Positions 1 through 8,865 are shown, counted from the first letter of the stretch. The stretch is 9,930 nucleotides of DNA from Betaproteobacteria bacterium (GCA_012274205.1 JAAOZY010000371.1:1-9930), one strand, 5' to 3'. Numbers and translations: made by a program. Notes: generated by a model not told the origin, from the sequence alone.

Positions 1-1
1 G

Positions 2-565
2 CAAGGCGACTTTGATATCGCCGCCGTGCTCGACGACGACGTCAATCTCGAAGGCAGCCGTTTCTTCGGCTACAGCGTGCTCGGAACGCGGGCCGAACTT
101 CGCGGCCTGCAGTCGGCGGGGCTGCGCCTGGCCATCGTCGCCATCGGCGACAACGCCGGCCGCGCCGGCGTCGCCGCCATGCTGGCCGCGCAAGGCTGGC
201 AATTTGCCAGCGCGATCCACCCCAATGCCTGCCTCAGCCGCGGCGTCGACATTGCGCCGGGCTGCGTGATCATGGCCGGCAGCGTGCTCAACGCCGATGC
301 GCGCGTCGGTGCGCATGGCATCATCAACAGCGGCGCCACCATAGACCATGATTGCCGCATCGCGGAGGGCGTGCACATCGCGCCCGGCTGCCACCTGTGC
401 GGCGGCGTGCGCGTCGGCCGGGGCAGTTTTCTCGGCGCAGGCAGCACGGTGACACCGGGCGTGAATATCGGCAGCAATGCCCTTGTCGGTGCCGGCTCCG
501 TCGTGATCCGCGATGTGGCCGACGCAGCGCAGGTCTCCGGCGTGCCGGCGCGCCCCCGGGATTGA
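2..565 (+). CDS. NeuD/PglD-family sugar O/N-acyltransferase, 5' end cut by window edge
   Basis: The protein is a left-handed beta-helix acyltransferase that would transfer an acetyl (acyl) group from acyl-CoA to an amino or hydroxyl group of a nucleotide sugar in the cytoplasm. The frame is open to the left edge and 187 residues are visible. The GTG at 26 is probably internal, because the codons before it read GDFDIAAV, matching the family's N-terminal Rossmann-like domain, so roughly the first 20 residues are missing. The first third carries the GSRFFGYSVLG segment typical of NeuD/PglD proteins. The rest is hexapeptide repeats (IAPGCVIMAG, IAPGCHLCGG, VGRGSFLGAG, IGSNALVGAG) ending in SGVPAR. 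The DHDC motif after NSGATI contains the histidine that aligns with the catalytic base of PglD. Only 2 bases separate it from the aminotransferase, which suggests translational coupling and a shared amino-sugar pathway. The exact substrate cannot be read from sequence. Confidence 0.88.
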   Translation, partial: QGDFDIAAVLDDDVNLEGSRFFGYSVLGTRAELRGLQSAGLRLAIVAIGDNAGRAGVAAMLAAQGWQFASAIHPNACLSRGVDIAPGCVIMAGSVLNADARVGAHGIINSGATIDHDCRIAEGVHIAPGCHLCGGVRVGRGSFLGAGSTVTPGVNIGSNALVGAGSVVIRDVADAAQVSGVPARPRD

Positions 566-567
566 GC

Positions 568-1806
568 ATGGGCCCCGACGCGCTACCGGCCAAGGAGCTG
601 CAGCGACTGGCGCTGGAGGGCGGGACTCCGGTGCGCAAAGAGCCGTTTGCGCCCTGGCCGCATTTCGCCGCGGACGAAGTCGAAGCGGCGGCCGCGGTGT
701 TGCGCTCGGGCAGAGTCAATTACTGGACCGGCGGGCAGTCGCAGGAATTCGAGCGCGAGTTCGCGCGCTGCATCGGCGTCAGGTATGCCGTGGCCCTGGC
801 CAACGGCACGCTTGCGCTGGAACTGGCGCTGCACGCCCTGGGCGTAGGCGCAGGGGACGAGGTGGTGGTTCCATCCAAGACCTTCATCGCCAGCGCCAGC
901 TGCGTGGTGCGCGTGGGCGCAAGGCCGGTGGTCGCCGACATCGACGCGGACAGCCAGAACATCACGGCAGCCAGCATAGAACGGGTGTTGACCGCGCGCA
1001 CCAAAGCCATCATCGCCGTGCACCTGGCCGGATGGCCGTGCGAGATGGACGCGATCCTCGCGCTCGCCAGGGAGCGCGGCCTCGTCGTAATCGAGGACTG
1101 CGCGCAGAGCGTGGGAGCCCGCTACAAGGGGCGCGCAACCGGATCGATCGGCGACATCGGCGCGTTTTCCTTCTGTCAGGACAAGATCATCACCACCGGC
1201 GGCGAAGGCGGCATGCTGGTCACGAATTCGCGCGCGCTGTGGGAAAAAGCCTGGTCCTACAAGGACCACGGCAAGAGTTACGCTGCCGTGTTCGAGCGCG
1301 AGCATCCCTACGGCTTTCGCTGGCTGCACGAGAGCTTCGGCAGCAATGCGCGCATCACTGAAATGCAGTCCGCCATCGGCAGGCTGCAGCTGGCGAAGCT
1401 GCCGCAGTGGTTAGAGCAGCGGCGGCGCAACGCCGGCCTGCTGAGCCTGGGCCTGGCGCCGGTTCCAGGCTTGCGCCTGGCCGCGCCGCCGGGCCACAGC
1501 GAGCATGCCTGGTACAAGTACTATGCCTTCATCCGCCCCGAGATGCTGCGATCGGGATGGAACATGGAGCGCATCCTTGAAGCTCTCGACGCCGAAGGCA
1601 TCCCCTGCGGCGTCGGTTCCTGCAGCGAGATCTACCTCGAAAAGGCCTTCGTCGATGCCGGTCTCGGCCCGCCGCAGCCGCTGCCGGTGGCAAAGCGGCT
1701 GGCCGATTCGACGCTGATGTTCATGCTGCATCCGGGGCTCACCGAACAGGACATGCGCGACACCTGCACTGCCGTCGCAAAAGTCATGCACGCAGCGACG
1801 ACCTGA
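568..1806 (+). CDS. DegT/DnrJ/EryC1/StrS-family PLP-dependent sugar aminotransferase
   Basis: This 412-residue enzyme should transfer an amino group, usually from glutamate, to a keto group of a nucleotide sugar in the cytoplasm. Its length is normal for the family. The ATG at 568 follows the upstream stop by two bases. Visible landmarks are the N-terminal LEGGTPVR segment, the NGTLALELAL cofactor-binding region near residues 80-89, IEDCAQ with the pyridine-binding Asp177, and FSFCQDKIITTGGEGGM with Lys206 as the expected Schiff-base lysine. The KIITT and GGM pattern resembles PglE-type C4 aminotransferases, and the PglD-like neighbour supports a diacetamido-sugar route. However, the LEGGTPVR N terminus also occurs in other branches of the family, so the product sugar is uncertain. 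Its stop lies 6 bases from the end of the convergent glycosyltransferase gene. Confidence 0.93.
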   Translation: MGPDALPAKELQRLALEGGTPVRKEPFAPWPHFAADEVEAAAAVLRSGRVNYWTGGQSQEFEREFARCIGVRYAVALANGTLALELALHALGVGAGDEVVVPSKTFIASASCVVRVGARPVVADIDADSQNITAASIERVLTARTKAIIAVHLAGWPCEMDAILALARERGLVVIEDCAQSVGARYKGRATGSIGDIGAFSFCQDKIITTGGEGGMLVTNSRALWEKAWSYKDHGKSYAAVFEREHPYGFRWLHESFGSNARITEMQSAIGRLQLAKLPQWLEQRRRNAGLLSLGLAPVPGLRLAAPPGHSEHAWYKYYAFIRPEMLRSGWNMERILEALDAEGIPCGVGSCSEIYLEKAFVDAGLGPPQPLPVAKRLADSTLMFMLHPGLTEQDMRDTCTAVAKVMHAATT

Positions 1807-1812
1807 CTTCGA

Positions 1813-2853
1813 TCAGCCGCTCGCTGGCTGCTGCGACAATTCGCGCAAGGCCTGCAACGCCTGCGCCAGGCTGACATCCGCCGCGTTGCGGCTGTGCGGC
1901 TGCAACAACCGGTAGGGCACACCCCAGGGGTGCCAGCGCAGCGCATCGGAATCGCCGAAGAAACAGAGGATGGGTTTGCCCAGCGCTGCGGCGACGTGCA
2001 TGGCGCCGCCGTCGCTGCAAATGACGCAATCGGCAAACGACAGGACCGCCGCCAGATCCTTGAGCTCCTGCGTCGGATAGGCGATCAGGGGCGCACCGCC
2101 CGCCGCCTCGATCACCGCCTGCGCCTTGGCGTCGTCACCGGGATGCTGCGGATGATCCGCCGCGCCCGGCGACCACAACAACACAAAATCCGCCTCCCCC
2201 GACAGGGCGCGCATCAACCCGGCGAAGCGCGCCGTCGGCCAGCGTTGGCTGGGTTTGCGCGCGCTGATATGGACCGCAATCAGCTTGCGCCCGGGCGCGC
2301 GTCCTGCCAGCGCATTGCCCGCGCGCGCGCGCGCCGGCGCATCCAGCGCCAGGCTGAGCTTGCCCGGCGCGCCCTCGATGCCGAACAGCTGCGCCAGCCG
2401 AAACACCTCCTCCACCTCGTGCATGGGTTCGGAATTGCCGCGGGGAAGCGCCATGTCCACCCGCCCAGTCGCTTCGGCATAGCCGGCTATATGCGCCGGC
2501 GCGATCCAGCGCGCCAACCGCAGCGCGCTCGCGCCCGGCTGCGCCGACGCCAGCAGCGCGTAGTCAAAGTGCTGCGCACGCAACTTGCGCACCAGCTGCA
2601 GCCGGTCCCAGTAGAGTGCAGCGTAACTTTGTCCGGGCAGCCGGTGCTTGGCCTTGGCGTAGGCATACACCGCGTCCAGGTCCGGATGCCCGTCGAGCAC
2701 CTGGCGGTTATAGGTGTTCACCAGCGCCGCGATATGCCCTTGCGGGAAGCGCCGGCGCAGCGCGCCGATCAGCGGCGTGGTGCACACCAGGTCGCCTATG
2801 TTGTCGCGGCGGACCACCAGGATGCTTGGCGTCTGCGTATCAGCCGGATTCAT
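1813..2853 (-). CDS. Glycosyltransferase family 9 (LPS heptosyltransferase-like), first copy
   Basis: This is a GT-B fold transferase of family 9, whose known members add heptose or other sugars to LPS core at the inner face of the cytoplasmic membrane. From the chosen start it has 346 residues, normal for the family. The N terminus has ILVVRRDNIGDLVCTTPL, the acceptor-side motif. The middle has VHISARKPSQRWP. The C-terminal nucleotide-sugar site reads SDGGAMHVAAALGKP near residues 280-294, followed by FFGDSDALRWHPWG. I chose the ATG at 2853 because GAAGG lies 10 bases upstream. An ATG at 2874 would add seven residues and overlap the preceding asparagine-synthase gene by 8 bases, but it has no clear ribosome binding site. 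It is the last gene of the - strand series. The donor sugar is not determinable; no heptose synthesis gene is nearby. Confidence 0.9.
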   Translation of the reverse strand: MNPADTQTPSILVVRRDNIGDLVCTTPLIGALRRRFPQGHIAALVNTYNRQVLDGHPDLDAVYAYAKAKHRLPGQSYAALYWDRLQLVRKLRAQHFDYALLASAQPGASALRLARWIAPAHIAGYAEATGRVDMALPRGNSEPMHEVEEVFRLAQLFGIEGAPGKLSLALDAPARARAGNALAGRAPGRKLIAVHISARKPSQRWPTARFAGLMRALSGEADFVLLWSPGAADHPQHPGDDAKAQAVIEAAGGAPLIAYPTQELKDLAAVLSFADCVICSDGGAMHVAAALGKPILCFFGDSDALRWHPWGVPYRLLQPHSRNAADVSLAQALQALRELSQQPASG

Positions 2854-2866
2854 GTTCGCCACGCCT

Positions 2867-4708
<1,842 letters not shown>

Positions 4709-4717
4709 GGGCCGAGT

Positions 4718-5833
4718 TTATCCGGGTTTGCGCCAGCGCAGCGGCAGGCTCTCGTAGCCCTGCGCGACCGTGTCCGCGGAGAAACGCGCGAGATCCACCT
4801 CGGCCAGCGGGAGCGGATTATCGAGCGCATCGCGCAAAGCCGCCGCCAGCGCCTGCGCGTCGCCCACCGGAACGAGAAAGCGCTCCAGGGCTCCGGCCAT
4901 GATTTCCCGCGGCCCGGAGGGACAGTCGGTGCTGACGATCTGCGTGCCGCAAATCAGCGCCTCGATCAGCACATTCGGCAGCCCCTCGTGGTCCGAGCTG
5001 AGCACCAGCGCGTCCGCGGCGCGCATCCAGGGATAGGGGTTTTGCTGGAAGCCGGCGACGATCACGCTCCCGGCCACGCCGGCAGCGTCGATCAGAGCAT
5101 CGAGTTCGGCGCTGGGGGCGGTGAGCAGAACCAGCTTGTGCGGCAGCGCTGCGAGCTTCCACGCCTGGAACAGCAAATCGTGGCGCTTTTGCGGCGCAAA
5201 GCGGCCGACGTGGACGACGTAGCGCTCCTGCGGCAGGCCGGTGGGCACTTGCGCCGCGAGGCGGCGGATTTCGTCGACATCGAATGGGTTATACAGGACC
5301 ACTATGTTGGCATCGCTCAATCCGAGTTCCCGCCGCAGATCCTGCTCCACGCCGGCGGACACCGCGACGAGATTCTTTGCGCCATAGAGCCGGCGGTAGC
5401 GCGCCAGGCGGCGCTGCGCCCTGGATGCACTCCTTTGCCTCAGCTTCTCGATTTCGACCGAAAGGCTGTTCGCGATCCGATGCCATACCCGCGGCAGCCG
5501 CGCGAGGCTCGCAATTTCGTCGGCAAAAGGCAGCGTACAGAGAGCGAAGTCGAATGGCCGATCGGCCTCTTGCCGCTGGAACATCCGCCGCAAGCGGGCC
5601 GCAGCCAGGCGCTTGCCCAGGAAACCCTTGCCCAGCGCCTGCCCGGGCCGGGTCAATGCATGCACTTCGATTGCGGCATCGAGCGCATGTTCGACGATGT
5701 TTTCCAGCAGGAACAAGTGGACATCGTGCCCGCGTAGGCGCATCAGGCGCACAAGTTTGAGGAAGGCTTTCTCGGCGCCCCCGCCCTTGAGATTGCTGAT
5801 TACCAGGGCGATTTTCAGGTTTGAACGAAGCAC
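4718..5833 (-). CDS. Glycosyltransferase family 4 (GT-B fold, retaining)
   Basis: This 371-residue cytoplasmic or membrane-associated glycosyltransferase would move a sugar from a nucleotide donor to a growing lipid-linked glycan. The N-terminal domain begins with KIALVISNLKGGGAEKAF, the glycine-rich acceptor-side loop of family 4. The C-terminal domain has VGRFAPQKRHDLL (209-221), with donor-phosphate-binding Arg and Lys, and the E-x7-E element in EGLPNVLIEA (283-292), followed by STDCPSGPREIM. That last motif is typical of PglA/PglH/PglJ-type and capsule transferases acting on N-acetylhexosamines, a likely but unproven specificity. The start is a GTG at 5833; there is no in-frame ATG nearby and the frame closes upstream at the preceding gene's stop. 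No strong ribosome binding site is visible in the 27-base gap, so coupled or weak initiation is possible. Confidence 0.92.
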   Translation of the reverse strand: MLRSNLKIALVISNLKGGGAEKAFLKLVRLMRLRGHDVHLFLLENIVEHALDAAIEVHALTRPGQALGKGFLGKRLAAARLRRMFQRQEADRPFDFALCTLPFADEIASLARLPRVWHRIANSLSVEIEKLRQRSASRAQRRLARYRRLYGAKNLVAVSAGVEQDLRRELGLSDANIVVLYNPFDVDEIRRLAAQVPTGLPQERYVVHVGRFAPQKRHDLLFQAWKLAALPHKLVLLTAPSAELDALIDAAGVAGSVIVAGFQQNPYPWMRAADALVLSSDHEGLPNVLIEALICGTQIVSTDCPSGPREIMAGALERFLVPVGDAQALAAALRDALDNPLPLAEVDLARFSADTVAQGYESLPLRWRKPG

Positions 5834-5860
5834 GGTGATTACGGCGCGGCAGCAGCCGGC

Positions 5861-6865
5861 TCAGCCTGGTTTCAACAGCGCCTGAACCGCGCTCCACACG
5901 CGTTCGACGCTGATGTCCGCCATATCCGAATCCATCGTGCCGCCGGCGTCCAGGCCCGGATGTTCGACCACCTGCAGGCGCTCGCGGTCCAGCGGCGCCA
6001 GCAGCCGCCCCGGGGAATAGCAATGGTAAAGCGCGACCATGGGTACACCGATCGCTCCGGCCAGGTGGGTAGGTCCGGTATCCACGCCTATATACAAACC
6101 AAGCTGCTGCATCAGCGCAGCGGTCTGGCGCAGGCTGAGTTTTCCGGCTGCCACGGTGGCATGATCGCGCAGGTGCCGCTCCAGCTCGCGGATCTTTGGC
6201 CGCTCTTCCCTGCCCCCGAGCAACACGAAATGTGCCTGCGGATGAGCGCGCAGAATCCTGTCGCATAAGGCGGCAAAATGGCCCACCGGCCAGTCCCGGT
6301 AAGCCTTGGTGGGAAAACTCGCCACTTGCAGGCCGATCAGCGGATGCGCGCCTGGCGGCAGCTGCAGTTGCACAAACGACTGCGCCCAGGCGCGCTCTTC
6401 GTCCGTCACCCGGTAAGCGAGCCGATAAGCGGCCGGCTCGATGTCCAGCGCCTGGGTCAGCAGCAAAGGCGCGCGCGCCGAATGCATGGACTGAAACGCC
6501 GGCGGCTCCACCGCGCGATACAGGCGCCGGTTGATCGCGGCGTCTTTCTGCCGAAACGCCACTACCCGCGCGGCCACGCGCAGTGCATAACCGAGCAGCG
6601 GCAGATCGAAGCCGTAGACGAGCGCATAGTCGTAGCGCCGGCCCGGGCCGTAGCCGAGCAGCCGGGCGCGGTTCTTGGTGATGCCCATAACGCGGGAGAC
6701 ATAGGGCAGGTGGCGGATCACTTCGCAGCGCTTCGGATGGCCGGCAAAGGTAATGGCCGCTCCGGGATAGGCCTTGGCGACGGCGCGTATCGCGGGCGTT
6801 ACCAGCAGGGTGTCGCCGATTCGCGAAACGTTGATGATCAGAAACGAAGGCGGCTTGGGGTCCAT
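5861..6865 (-). CDS. Glycosyltransferase family 9 (heptosyltransferase-like), second copy
   Basis: This 334-residue GT-B enzyme belongs to the same family as the product of 1813-2853 but is clearly a separate lineage, with little similarity outside the motifs. It has SRIGDTLLVTPAIRAV (14-29) at the N terminus, FPTKAYRDWP (184-193) in the middle and the donor-binding VDTGPTHLAGAIGVP (261-275). After that, the usual LFGPT turn is replaced by LYHCYSPGRLLAPL. This suggests a non-classical acceptor or donor compared with WaaC/WaaF. The ATG at 6863-6865 begins MDPKPPSFLIINVSRIGD, which places the first beta strand at the usual distance. No Shine-Dalgarno-like purine run precedes it; instead a GGGAATAATTCCC palindrome lies just upstream. 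The next gene in the transcript (family 4 transferase) follows after 27 bases. The role in LPS core or O-chain assembly is inferred from the family. Confidence 0.9.
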   Translation of the reverse strand: MDPKPPSFLIINVSRIGDTLLVTPAIRAVAKAYPGAAITFAGHPKRCEVIRHLPYVSRVMGITKNRARLLGYGPGRRYDYALVYGFDLPLLGYALRVAARVVAFRQKDAAINRRLYRAVEPPAFQSMHSARAPLLLTQALDIEPAAYRLAYRVTDEERAWAQSFVQLQLPPGAHPLIGLQVASFPTKAYRDWPVGHFAALCDRILRAHPQAHFVLLGGREERPKIRELERHLRDHATVAAGKLSLRQTAALMQQLGLYIGVDTGPTHLAGAIGVPMVALYHCYSPGRLLAPLDRERLQVVEHPGLDAGGTMDSDMADISVERVWSAVQALLKPG

Positions 6866-6919
6866 ATCAACGAGGGAATAATTCCCCTCATGCCCCCCTA
6901 TTTAGGGCGTTACAAAATT
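6866..6919. repeat. 54-base intergenic spacer with two adjacent inverted repeats
   Basis: The spacer between FkbM-type gene 1 and the second family 9 transferase has two short palindromes side by side. The first is GGGAATAATTCCC at 6874-6886, with 5-base perfect arms that extend to GAGGG/CCCCTC with one bulged C. The second is CCCTATTTAGGG at 6896-6907, with 5-base arms. Neither is followed by a T-run in the direction of transcription, so they are not ordinary intrinsic terminators. They could be mRNA hairpins that modulate expression between the two genes, or a protein-binding site. Confidence 0.5.
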
Positions 6920-7663
6920 TCATTCTGCAACGGGTTCCTCGTGACCAAGTTCCTGCCTGCGAAAAATGTAATTGCGGTCCTCCGTATGCACCAATTGAAA
7001 ACCGCTGCGCTGCAACTGCTCCACTGCGCGACGCGTGTCCTCCAGGCTGTGCCCGGTCACCTTGTGGTGAAACTCTATCAACACCTGCGCCGCATTGCGT
7101 ATTTCCCCGCTGCGGCAAAGCTGTTCCAGAACGCCGTACTCGGCGCCCTCGATGTCCATTTTCAGCACATCGCATTGCGCGCGCGCGCATTGCTGCAGTA
7201 TTTCCGCCAGGGACGTGGTTTCCACCTCGAGCCTGCTGCCGCCGGCATATTCGTGGCTGCCGTCCAGGCTGCCCGATACGCCATCGGCGCCCTTGGGCAA
7301 GTCCTGCTGCGCGCGCGGCAGAAAGAATTCCAGATTCTTGCCCGACTCCGACCAGAACGCCTTGGGTATCACGCGCATATCGCCGCGGATTCGCTCCTCG
7401 CAATACTTCAGGCTGCGCGGATTGGGTTCCACGCCTATCACCTTCCCGCCGAAAGCCTGCAGGAAAGCCAGCGGGAAGCTGATGTCCTCGCCCAGGCCGC
7501 AATCGATCAGCAGCGGGGCCTTGCCCAGGCGAGTGGTGTCGACCCACCATCCGCCGTAGCGCGTGCCCAGCCTGCGATAGCCGCGCGGCAGCAGCTTTTC
7601 CCTGAAGCGTCGCGACAAAGAGCGTTTCAGCCGGCGCCAATGCTTGTGCAGGAAATCAGTCAT
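6920..7663 (-). CDS. FkbM-family SAM-dependent methyltransferase 1
   Basis: This 247-residue protein is a class I methyltransferase of the FkbM family, which typically O-methylates sugars or other hydroxyl groups using S-adenosylmethionine. Motif I is LIDCGLGEDISFP (52-64), the acidic loop after strand two is VIGVEPNP (75-82), and the family hallmark is LKMDIEGAEYGVLEQL (167-182) followed by VLIEFHH (194-200). The N terminus is rich in arginine and lysine and has no signal peptide, so a cytoplasmic enzyme is expected, possibly associated with the membrane. I kept the ATG at 7663; no convincing ribosome binding site precedes it, as the nearest candidate AGAGGTG lies about 17 bases away. The gene follows the repeat-rich spacer and may be the first gene of its own transcript. 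Methylation of a glycan residue made by the neighbouring transferases is the likely role. Confidence 0.9.
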   Translation of the reverse strand: MTDFLHKHWRRLKRSLSRRFREKLLPRGYRRLGTRYGGWWVDTTRLGKAPLLIDCGLGEDISFPLAFLQAFGGKVIGVEPNPRSLKYCEERIRGDMRVIPKAFWSESGKNLEFFLPRAQQDLPKGADGVSGSLDGSHEYAGGSRLEVETTSLAEILQQCARAQCDVLKMDIEGAEYGVLEQLCRSGEIRNAAQVLIEFHHKVTGHSLEDTRRAVEQLQRSGFQLVHTEDRNYIFRRQELGHEEPVAE

Positions 7664-7706
7664 TGCGCCAAATCCGAAAACACCTCTTAGTGCTTATTTC
7701 AAAACG

Positions 7707-7721
7707 CGGGGATACGCCCCG
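7707..7721. repeat. Inverted repeat CGGGG-ATACG-CCCCG
   Basis: A perfect 5-base stem with a 5-base loop, the first palindrome in the spacer. No T-run follows on either strand. Confidence 0.6.
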
Positions 7722-7726
7722 AAGGT

Positions 7727-7754
7727 CTCGATCCCGCTCCCTCGATCCCGCTCG
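7727..7754. repeat. Tandem 14-base repeat, two units
   Basis: CTCGATCCCGCTCC at 7727-7740 is followed directly by CTCGATCCCGCTCG at 7741-7754, identical at 13 of 14 positions. The second unit runs into the left arm of the long nested hairpin. It looks like a slippage duplication or part of the repeat element's structure. Confidence 0.75.
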
Positions 7755-7793
7755 AGGGGAGACGGGAAAGTCCCCCTGGGGGACCTCCCCTCG
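7753..7793. repeat. Nested hairpin: 9-base outer stem enclosing a 7-base inner stem
   Basis: The outer arms are CGAGGGGAG (7753-7761) and CTCCCCTCG (7785-7793), a perfect 9-base match. Inside is GTCCCCCTGGGGGAC (7770-7784), perfect 7-base arms around one base, directly abutting the right outer arm. The remaining 8 bases (7762-7769) form a one-sided bulge. In RNA the single-base inner loop would open to a loop of three or more, still leaving a very stable stem. There is no downstream U-tract, so it is not a standard terminator. Confidence 0.75.
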
Positions 7794-7810
7794 TGCTCCC
7801 CTGAATTGGG

Positions 7811-7837
7811 GGCCATTTCGGTAATTCCAAAATGGCC
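7811..7837. repeat. Inverted repeat GGCCATTT/AAATGGCC
   Basis: Perfect 8-base arms at 7811-7818 and 7830-7837 enclose an 11-base loop. A competing shorter pairing exists between GAATT (7803-7807) and AATTC (7823-7827). It marks the right side of the palindromic block. Confidence 0.7.
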
Positions 7838-7858
7838 TCTTAGTCTATCCGATTCGTC

Positions 7859-7885
7859 CGCCTGATTTGCGCCGGTGTTCAGGCG
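7859..7885 (-). terminator. Weak candidate hairpin at the 3' end of the family 2 transferase gene
   Basis: CGCCTGA (7859-7865) and TCAGGCG (7879-7885) form a perfect 7-base stem around 13 bases. The hairpin includes the stop codon of the family 2 glycosyltransferase and would form in its transcript. No T-run follows, so a true intrinsic terminator is doubtful; it could protect the 3' end of the mRNA. Confidence 0.3.
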
Positions 7886-8844
7886 AACAAGGCTTGCAGG
7901 TAACGTCTCGCAACGCGTCGCCGCTGGGTATAGCCGCGCGCATTTTGCCAAAGGAAGCGGTACCAGCCCTCGCGCCGCAGCCTTGCGGCAAATGATCTTC
8001 TCGCCAAGGAGTCCGGCATTTTTTCGAGCTTGTGAAACACCGAAAACGCACCGTCGACGAGTTCGCGTGCAAGCAGATCGCGCAGTTCGGCATCGATGGC
8101 CGCATCCGCCGCGATTGCTGCCAGCGCACGCGCATTGTAGATGCTGCTTTCCACCACGGCTTCCAGGCGCCGCTGATTCTGCTCCGGCGAAAAGTGACGC
8201 ACGGGTATGCGATAGAAATAGGCGATCACCGGTTCATAAGCGAATCGCGCAGCCGCCAGCAGGGCATGCGTTGTCCAGACCACATCCTCGTGTACCAGTC
8301 GCGGCACGAATTGCCAGGCGCCGTTCTGCAGAAACGCGCGCCGATACACATGCATCCACACCATGTGCGGCAGCCTGCCCGCGCGCAAACGCAGGCGCAG
8401 CCAGTCACGTCCGCTAATGACGCCGGTGCGGCCGGTGTCCCCGAGGATGGGGCGATCCGCGGCGCGCCCCTCATGGTGGAACATGGCGTTGAACATGATC
8501 ATGTCGAGTTGCTCGGCCTCGGCCCGCTGCAGCGGCATGCGATAGGCTTCCGCCGCCAGAAAATCGTCGGAGTCGACGAAGGCCAGATAGGTGCCGCCAG
8601 CATGGCGCATGCCGGTATTGCGCGCCGCCGACAACCCGCCGTTCTCCTGCCGGATGACGCGCATCTGCGGCAGCCGGCGCGCATATTCGGCGAGGATGCG
8701 AGGGGAGTCATCGGTCGAGCCGTCATCGACCGCGATTATTTCGTCGACGACACCCGATTGCGCCTGCAGGCTGTCCAGGCATTGGCGCAGATAGGGCGCC
8801 ACGTTGTACACCGGAACGACCAGGGACAGGCTGGGGCGGCTCAT
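7879..8844 (-). CDS. Glycosyltransferase family 2 (GT-A fold, inverting)
   Basis: This 321-residue enzyme has the N-terminal GT-A domain of family 2: LSLVVPVYNVAPYLRQCLDS at the start, AVDDGSTDDSP (38-48) for nucleotide binding, ENGGLSAARNTGM (67-79), and the metal-binding VDSDDF (90-95). LVHEDVVW (183-190) supplies the acidic ED pair that usually acts near the catalytic base. No membrane helix is evident, so it would act at the cytoplasmic face on a lipid-linked or core acceptor using an unknown nucleotide sugar. The C terminus (about residues 200-321) is helical and arginine-rich, as in capsule and O-antigen transferases of this type. The ATG at 8844 lies 21 bases after the upstream methyltransferase stop and is the only start that keeps the first beta strand whole. 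No Shine-Dalgarno sequence is visible. Confidence 0.93.
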   Translation of the reverse strand: MSRPSLSLVVPVYNVAPYLRQCLDSLQAQSGVVDEIIAVDDGSTDDSPRILAEYARRLPQMRVIRQENGGLSAARNTGMRHAGGTYLAFVDSDDFLAAEAYRMPLQRAEAEQLDMIMFNAMFHHEGRAADRPILGDTGRTGVISGRDWLRLRLRAGRLPHMVWMHVYRRAFLQNGAWQFVPRLVHEDVVWTTHALLAAARFAYEPVIAYFYRIPVRHFSPEQNQRRLEAVVESSIYNARALAAIAADAAIDAELRDLLARELVDGAFSVFHKLEKMPDSLARRSFAARLRREGWYRFLWQNARGYTQRRRVARRYLQALFA

Positions 8845-8865
8845 CGAAGGCAGCGCGGCCGGGGG

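Larger units (their letters stand above)
7683..7844. mobile_element. Candidate small palindromic (REP/MITE-like) element with 9-base flanking direct repeats
   Basis: CCTCTTAGT occurs at 7683-7691 and again, identical, at 7836-7844. Between the copies lie 144 bases containing at least four inverted repeats and a tandem 14-base repeat. A direct repeat bracketing a structured non-coding block resembles a target-site duplication around a non-autonomous element. Against this, the two ends of the interior do not form a good terminal inverted repeat, and the right-hand repeat copy overlaps the GGCCATTT/AAATGGCC palindrome by two bases. No transposase is present. It may instead be a REP-type intergenic repeat or a structured mRNA segment. 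Confidence 0.35.
7664..7878. other. Non-coding spacer of 215 bases filled with palindromes
   Basis: No convincing gene lies here. A short open frame crosses it on the - strand, but it overlaps the repeats and runs into the family 2 transferase gene out of frame, so I treat it as chance. The sequence is dominated by C/G runs arranged as inverted repeats, listed separately, bracketed by a 9-base direct repeat. It is the longest gene-free stretch in the window. I see no good -35/-10 promoter pair, although a promoter for the - strand genes at 6865-7663 could sit here. Confidence 0.6.

Noticed and set aside
568..1329. Possible second gene in other frames of the aminotransferase region
   Set aside because: The alternative frames show only repetitive Arg/Gly/Ala content, while the aminotransferase frame carries continuous conserved motifs.
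7694..7951. Small - strand open frame of 85 residues across the spacer
   Set aside because: It runs through the palindromes and overlaps the 3' end of the family 2 transferase gene in another frame, with no recognisable protein motif.
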